NCBI GenBank assembly: GCA_009176605.1
Contig: SEYY01005554.1
Span: 1-25,000, forward strand
Source: Armadillidium nasatum
Lineage: Eukaryota; Arthropoda; Malacostraca; Isopoda; Armadillidiidae
DNA: 25,000 bases
Direction: 5' to 3'
This document shows positions 18,711 to 25,000 of the stretch, in pieces. The notes below the pieces were generated by a model. It was not told the DNA's origin and did not search any database. It saw nothing but the letters and a program-made list of their open reading frames with translations. Both the position numbers and the translations under genes were made by a program. Position 1 is the stretch's first letter. Each line of letters begins with the position of its first letter.

Positions 18711-18725
18711 ATTTATTCCATTAAA
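18655..18725 (+). promoter_or_regulatory. LTR/leader 14-bp complement: candidate self-priming site or poly(A)-signal hairpin
   Basis: TTTAGTGGAATAAA (18655-18668, in the LTR) pairs with TTTATTCCATTAAA (18712-18725, one base after the LTR) along 14 consecutive positions, with one G-U pair, leaving a 43-base loop. The second arm lies where a primer-binding site belongs. AATAAA is inside the first arm. The 3' LTR has the first arm but a different downstream sequence, so the stem can form only at the 5' end. The pairing is seen; either function is inferred. Confidence 0.6.
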
Positions 18726-18772
18726 ATGAAAAAAAAAATATAAATATACAAAAAAATAAATCAAAAACAAAA

Positions 18773-19600
18773 ATGGACAAATTCCTTAAACCATAAAGGT
18801 TTGAAGCAAATCCAAATGGAAGTACCTCAGGAAGAGAATGGAATCACTGGTACAGAACTTTTAGAAATTTTCTCTCCTCTATTGAATCATACAACCCTAA
18901 CAAATTGGATACTCTTATTAACTATATTGCTCCTGCTGTTTATGAATACATATCTAGTTGTGAAACTTATGAAGAAGCTATTGAGGTATTGACACAATTA
19001 TATGTAAAACCCAAAAATGAAATTTTTGCTAGACATCAACTAGCCACTCGGCGACAACAAAGTGGAGAGAATTTAGATGAATTTTTGCAGGTCTTAAAAC
19101 AATTAAGTATTGACTGCAACTTTAGAGCTGTCAGTGCTGAGAAAAATAGAGATGATGCCATTCGTGATGCATTCATAACTGGATTAAATTCTACCTATAT
19201 TCGTCAGAGGTTATTAGAGAATAAAACATTGGAGCTACAATCCGCATTCGAACAAGCTCGTGCTTTAGACATAGCCCAGCAAAATTCAAGTTCCTATTCT
19301 ACTTCCATATACACCTCTCTCAGCATCAGTTTCAGCTATTGAAAATTCTCTTGCAACCGATGATATTCCAAACAGTTCTAATGGAAAAACAGAGTTTACT
19401 GCTGCGGCGGCCAGACAAAGTATTAAAATGTATAATCAGAAGTGTTATTTCTGTGGAAATAAACGTCATCCACGGTCGTACTGTCCTGCACGAGATGTTA
19501 TTTGCAGAAAATGTCAAAAGAAGGGGCATTATGCTAATGTTTGTAGAAGTGAAGCCCAATTATCTGCTGCCACAGATTCTCTATTGGCATCTATTGTTGG
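18773..19600 (+). pseudogene. gag (nucleocapsid region intact, frame broken)
   Basis: The structural protein of the particle. ATG at 18773 fits the frame but meets TAA at 18794-18796 after seven codons, apparently a point change. The frame then runs on through a capsid-like helical region (LDTLINYIAPAVYEYI to ALDIAQQNSS) to 19342. Between about 19269 and 19342 the reading shifts by +1 into the frame that carries two CCHC zinc knuckles, each C-x2-C-x4-H-x4-C (19443-19546). Whether that shift is programmed, a mutation or an assembly indel cannot be told from here; a gag-internal site is an odd place for programmed shifting. Confidence 0.85.
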
Positions 19601-19865
19601 TTCTTCAACCACAGCTTCAAGAGGGTTGTCTAAATCTAAAGTTGAAATTATTATTGGAAATCATAGTGTGAGTGCTCTCATTGACTCGGGTAGTACTCAT
19701 AGTTATATAGGTGAGGATTTAGCAAATAGTCTGTCTTTGCCCATTGTTCCAAGAGAGGTAAAGTGACAATGGCACAGTCTTCTTTGTCTTGTGAAACTCT
19801 TGGTTACTGTTTTGTTAACTTTAAAATGCTGAACCATTATTATAAAAAAAAAAAAATTAGAAGTC
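19601..19865 (+). pseudogene. aspartic protease, frame broken
   Basis: In the same frame as the zinc knuckles. ALIDSGSTHSYI carries the catalytic DSG at 19683-19691, the usual retropepsin motif. The frame is lost near 19755 (TGA at 19764-19766), continues in another frame through SSLSCETLGYCFVNFKML, and shifts again at the A13 run 19844-19856. LLLGHDV, the C-terminal family motif, follows at about 19889-19909. Confidence 0.82.
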
Positions 19866-20900
19866 TTGCCTAACTTGTGCAGTGAATTACTGTTGGGACA
19901 TGATGTTCTGTGTCAACATGAAAGTGTTAATCTTCAGTTTGGAGGACAATTGCCTCCACTTAATATATGCAGTTTAAGTTCATACTCAGTATGCTCTCAT
20001 CCTCTTTTTTTAAACCTCCTACCCAACTGCAAACCGATAGCTACAAAATCAAGACGTTACAATAGCTCAGATTCTCAATTTATTAAGGCAGAAATTGAAC
20101 GTCTGCTTCAAGAAGGAATTATTGAGCCAAGTTTCTCACCATGGAGAGCTCAAGTAGTAGTCGTGAACAACAACAACAGTAATAAAAAAAGATTAGTAAT
20201 TGACTATTCGCAGACAATTAATAGGTACACTCAACTAGACGCCTATCCTCTTCCGAGGATTGATGACCTTGTTAACACTATAGCTCATCATAAAATATTT
20301 TAGTGTAATAGACTTAAAGAGTGCCTATCATCAAGTCCCTATACAAGAAAATGATAAACCATATACAGCTTTCGAGGCCTGTGGTAAACTCTATCAGTTT
20401 TGCAGAATACCCTTTGGTGTAACCAATGGAGTTGCATGTTTTCAACGTATCATTCATGATTTTATTGAAAGTAATAAATTGCTTGGTGTATATTCGTATC
20501 TAGATGATTTGGTAATTTGTGGAAAAACGGAGGAACACAATTTAAACTTGAATGGATTTCTTGAGGCTGCCAAAAGAAACAATCTTACTATCAATTATGA
20601 AAAATCAAAATTTTACTTAACAGATATTAATTGGCTTGGCTATAGCATTTCTCACAATGAAATAAAACCTGATCCAGAGAGATTGAGACCACTACTGGAA
20701 CTTCCTTTGCCATCTGATGCTAAAACACTAAAAAAGAGTAGTTGGATTGTTTTCCTACTATTCCAATTGGATACCAAAGTTTTCTGAAAAGATACAATCA
20801 CTGGTGCAAAGTAAACAGTTTCCCTTGCCAAAAATTGCTCAAGATTCATTTGATATCCTCAAACAGGATATCTGTAGGGCTGTTGTCTGCTCAATCAATG
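19866..20900 (+). pseudogene. reverse transcriptase, frame broken
   Basis: Copies the element RNA into DNA. Motifs in order: EIERLLQEGIIEPSFSPWRA (about 20092-20151), KKRLVIDY, YPLPRIDDLV (about 20245-20274), VIDLKSAYHQ with the first catalytic Asp at 20311-20313, FGVTNGVACFQR and YLDD at 20497-20508, then NWLGYSIS. Frame breaks fall at the T4 run 20298-20301 and the A6 run 20730-20735. Catalytic residues are all present, so the damage is limited to indels. Confidence 0.9.
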
Positions 20901-21250
20901 AATCGATACCATTTGTTGTAGAAACTGATGCTTCTGATTTTGCTATAGCTGCTACACTTAATCAGGGAAGGTAAGCCTGTTGCATTCTTTTCTAGGACCT
21001 TAAATAATAGTGAGCGAAAGCATTCTTCAGTGGAAAAGGAGGCATATGCAATTGTTGAGGCCTTGCGTAAGTGGAAACATTATTTAATGGGACACCATTT
21101 TACTCTAGTTACTGATCAGAAATCCGTTTCTTTCATGTTTGATGCCAAATTATCAGGAAAAATTAAGAATGAAAAGGTTATGAGATGGAGAATAGAATTG
21201 TCTCCGTATGATTTCGACATTATATACCGTCCCGGGAAAGGATAATATAC
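20901..21250 (+). pseudogene. RNase H domain, frame broken
   Basis: Begins with VVETDASDFAIAATL (Asp at 20927-20929), then after a frame break near 20965-20971 (TAA at 20972-20974) FFSRTLNNSERKHSSVEKEA (about 20990-21046) with the Glu of the active site, and LVTDQKSVSFMF with a further Asp (about 21109-21144). The frame breaks again at the G/A runs 21234-21241, next to YRPGK. Confidence 0.88.
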
Positions 21251-22386
21251 CAGCTGATACTTTGTCAAGATCTTTATGTGCCTCTGTAGATGGGACAGAC
21301 TCTTTGTTGCAACTTCATAACTCTTTGTGTCATCCCGGAGTTGCTAGAATGGCTCACTTTATTCGTTGTAAAAATCTCCCATACTCTGTTGAGGATGTAA
21401 AACGCATGACAAAATTTTGTTCTATTTGTGCAGAGTGCAAACCAAGATTTTATAAGCCTCCTTCATCTGTACTTGTTAAGGCATCATCACCATTTGAAAG
21501 ATTGAATATCGATTTTAAAGGACCGCTACCATCTTCATCCTGTAACAAGTATATGCTTACCATAATTGATGAATACTCAAGATTTCCTTTTGTGTACCCT
21601 TGCTCTGACATGTCTGCTAAAACTGTTATAAGGTGTCTTTCTCAACTGTTCTCCATATTTGGACTTCCTTCATATGTACACTCTGATAGGGGTACTGCTT
21701 TTATGTCGCAAGAATTGAAACAATTTCTTCATGGATTTGGCGTAGCTACTAGTAGAACTACTCCTTACAACCCTCAAGGTAATGGGCAATGTGAGAGGTA
21801 TAATGGAATTATATGGAAGACTATATCTTTAGCTTTGAAATCTAGGAATCTGCAGGTGGCACAGTGGGAGCAGGTACTTCCACAAGCTCTTCATTCAATA
21901 AGATCTCTACTTACAACATCAACTAATGAGACTCCACATGAGAGGCTTTTTAATTATCAACGAAAGTCTAGTAATGGATATACTATTCCTACATGGCTGT
22001 CCTCTCCTGGTCCAGTACTAGTAAGGAAGCAAGTAAGACAGTCTAAGTTCGATCCTCTAGTGGAAGAAGCGGAGCTCTTAGAGGTAAATCCACGATATGC
22101 TTTTGTGAGATTTTCCAATGGTAGGGAATCAACAGTTTCCCTCCGTGATCTAGCTCCATGTGGTAATCAAAATACAAATGATCCCTACCCTGATCATCCT
22201 GAAAACATAAATAGTGAAGTGGGTTGTGGAAGCAATGATGACTCAGGAGCCGAGACTGACGACATTCCTTTAGAAGCTACACCATCAGAGATTAATATTC
22301 CTACAAAGGAAGAGATTACTCAGAACTCTCCAGAATTAAGAAGGTCTAGTCGAGTTTGCAAACCAGTACAGCGTCTGAACTTATAA
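21243..22386 (+). CDS. integrase, uninterrupted C-terminal part of pol
   Basis: The longest clean frame in the window. Starting at DNIPADTLSRS (tail of the RNase H linker), it contains an HHCC zinc domain (LHNSLCHPG, then FCSICAEC), a catalytic core with Asp in NIDFKGP (21511-21513), Asp in HSDRGTAF (21685-21687) and Glu in QCERYNG (21793-21795), with exactly 35 residues between the second Asp and the Glu (DD35E). A GPY/F-like C-terminal domain (SSPGPVLVRK to SLRDLAPCG) and a hydrophilic tail follow, to TAA 22384-22386. No chromodomain is seen. It would be made as part of the Gag-Pol polyprotein, not from its own start. Confidence 0.92.
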
Positions 22387-22424
22387 GAAAATAAACCCAT
22401 GAAATTAATAGAATTAAAATTGCT

Positions 22425-22436
22425 AGAAGGGGTGAA
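22425..22436 (+). promoter_or_regulatory. polypurine tract
   Basis: AGAAGGGGTGAA ends directly at the 3' LTR and is purine-only but for one T. This is the standard site for priming plus-strand DNA synthesis. Confidence 0.7.
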
Positions 22437-22580
22437 TGTAATGATAATTATTTATAGGTTTTAATTTCTAATATGTTATTAATGTCTTTTTCTTTTTTTA
22501 ATTTCCAGACATGTAATATAATTCTTTAGTGGAATAAAGCCTTTAAATGAAAGGTCTTTTCATTATTCAAATTCACTTCA
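22437..22580 (+). repeat. 3' LTR (144 bp)
   Basis: Same length and ends as the 5' LTR; differences are confined to the CCTTAAAATTAAAGG versus CCTTTAAATGAAAGG stretch just after AATAAA. AATAAA is at 22533-22538. Confidence 0.9.
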
Positions 22581-23879
<1,299 letters not shown>

Positions 23880-24360
23880 TCTAGTGTACCGTTTCCTCCT
23901 ACCAAAATGAAACCTAGTATCACCATTTAAACAGTACTTACAAACCTATCATTCCACAAATGTTTCAAACGTCAAAAATTTGGAGACTCCAAAATAATCC
24001 TACCTGTCCCTCCAAACCATACCGTCCTGCAGTCTACTGTTGCATAAATGATAGAGTACCGGTTCAGGGTACCGGTTCAATCACATTAGCGGATCCTAGG
24101 TATATGCTACCTAGAAAAGTTTCTCCCCTTGAATAGGTCCGTGAGATATTTTTTTTAAATAGATGTTTACATCTCACGGGCATGTGAACTTAGAAAAAAA
24201 ACCAGTTTGTTCACGTTGTGGTAGTGCCAACACATCATTTCAAAACCATTTTGTTGCATTAATTGTAAAGGGTTCCACCTTATCTCCTCTTTCATTACCC
24301 TTCATGATTTCAAGAACAGGAAATTCTTGAGTTTTGAACCTTGCAGGCGCTAGACTATAC
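23880..24360 (+). pseudogene. decayed non-LTR ORF1-like zinc-knuckle region
   Basis: Short pieces in several frames resemble the nucleic-acid-binding end of LINE ORF1 proteins: KCFKRQKFGDSKI (from 23958) looks like a CCHC knuckle that has lost residues, and further on CSRCGS (24208-24225) and CINCKGFHL (24255-24281) keep C-x2-C pairs with a following His. HDFKNRKFLSFEP follows, as is usual after these knuckles. The frame is lost many times. It could be the 5' half of an element like E3, but no RT follows in the window. Confidence 0.4.
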
Positions 24361-24521
24361 CAAGAGATGACACGTCGCCCTTCAGAAAAAGGAAAAATCT
24401 GTACTACTTCTTGTTCTCGTTCCTTTCTTTAACTTCATTCTATTTCCTCTTTAGAAAATACACGAATCCAGGATACCTTATAGTGCTTCATTGCCCACAC
24501 ATGCTAACGCTCTCCTCTTCC

Positions 24522-24562
24522 CATTATACTATCAGGTTGTATTTCATTCTGATAGTATAATG
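24522..24562. repeat. perfect 14-bp inverted repeat (hairpin)
   Basis: CATTATACTATCAG (24522-24535) and CTGATAGTATAATG (24549-24562) are exact complements with a 13-base loop. No tail of T follows, so it is not a simple terminator. Its role is unknown. Confidence 0.8.
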
Positions 24563-24944
24563 TTTCTTATCCCGACGTGGACCATTTATTACCTATATAT
24601 GTTTCGGATTCTCTGATCCGCAGAAACCAAGATGAGAAAAGTAGATACCGTCTTCACTATATGAATTACAGCACAGTCCATGGCATTCATTGCCATGCAT
24701 TTGACATGAATATCGAAAGTGGAGAACGCGAAGAACAATCTTGTTATAGCTTTTTGTTTTGGAGATAAAGCACCTTCTGTTATAAAGATTTTTCACTGCT
24801 AGTCACATTTGTCTCAACATATTTTCCTTTTCCTATCCTTATTTCCTCTTAATTCGGGTTTGAAATTCAAAATTTCTAGGAAATGCATTACATAATTATT
24901 ATAATTAGATCCGTTGACTGATTTTTCACTTGCTATTATAACAG
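24563..24944. other. unassigned sequence
   Basis: Two overlapping frames of about 65 codons on opposite strands (24577-24768 and 24593-24796) have no recognisable motif and probably arise by chance. No repeat is seen. Confidence 0.45.
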
Positions 24945-25000
24945 GCAAAATTCTTCTAGTTGAATTGTTGAAGCTACTCTCCAAATCCGAAGAGCTAACG
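24945..25000 (+). CDS. possible exon start running off the window
   Basis: A branch-like TTGACTGAT, a T-rich stretch and ATTATAACAG (AG at 24943-24944) precede one open frame, reading KILLVELLKLLSKSEELT from 24947 to the edge. The other two frames stop within 20 bases. The residues would form a leucine-rich amphipathic helix. Too short to identify. Confidence 0.3.

Larger units (their letters stand above)
18567..22580 (+). mobile_element. Ty3/gypsy-type LTR retrotransposon, 4.0 kb, recent but frame-broken
   Basis: Two 144-bp LTRs (18567-18710 and 22437-22580) flank gag, protease, reverse transcriptase, RNase H and integrase in the Ty3/gypsy order, with integrase last. There is no envelope frame. 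The LTRs differ at about two positions, so insertion was recent. The element interrupts repeat copy B; copy A shows the uninterrupted site. No clear 4-6 bp target duplication is seen (GGTGT on the left, ATTTT on the right). No tRNA-like primer site is recognised after the 5' LTR. Confidence 0.92.

Noticed and set aside
24050..24085. Direct repeat of GGTACCGGTTCA with an ACCGGT palindrome
   Set aside because: Only two short copies and no wider context; not enough to call a regulatory site.

Overview
The window is eukaryotic and most likely from an arthropod; the retrotransposon set and the extreme (AT)n content suggest a crustacean, but no species can be named from sequence alone. It is AT-rich, has spliceosomal gene structure (short AG-bounded exons with pyrimidine tracts) and consists mainly of decayed mobile elements. 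Host coding sequence is limited to the last two exons of one plus-strand gene (12126-12580), a possible minus-strand exon near 13196-13515, and a possible exon running off the right edge (24945-25000).

Layout. 1-2510: right part of a broken hAT transposon (BED finger, transposase core, C-terminal dimerisation domain, subterminal palindromes). 2542-12110: a chain of five non-LTR retrotransposon pieces separated by long (AT)n tracts. These are E0 (minus, 2634-3780), E1 (plus, 4020-7287, apparently full length), E2 (plus, 7404-8873), E3 (plus, 8991-10944, with RNase H) and E4 (minus, 11169-12110, a different RT lineage). 12126-12580: terminal exons of a host gene with a C-x2-C-x14-H-x2-C zinc-binding module, possibly synergin-gamma-like, then a 3' UTR ending in another (AT)n. 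13912-15680: a 1.77-kb foldback non-autonomous element with hAT-like ends and an internal A69 run. 16884-22676: two head-to-tail copies of an unrecognised 0.9-kb repeat, each bounded by (AT)n; the second is split by a 4.0-kb Ty3/gypsy-type LTR retrotransposon (18567-22580) with 144-bp LTRs. 22892-24360: decayed sequence with traces of a non-LTR ORF1.

Two observations stand out. First, nine (AT)n tracts (about 1.4 kb in all) are not scattered. Almost every one is a seam between elements, serving as 3' tail of one and 5' neighbour of the next, and four different non-LTR 3' ends carry a short hairpin just before the tail. This suggests several lineages that tail with, and insert into, (AT)n. Second, the LTR element has no recognisable tRNA primer site. 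Instead the bases just after the 5' LTR form a 14-bp complement to an LTR segment containing AATAAA, which fits Tf1-like self-priming, 5'-specific poly(A)-signal occlusion, or both.

All mobile-element reading frames are broken by stops and frameshifts. Many frameshifts lie at or near homopolymers, and the LTR pair is nearly identical, so some may be assembly errors rather than real decay.
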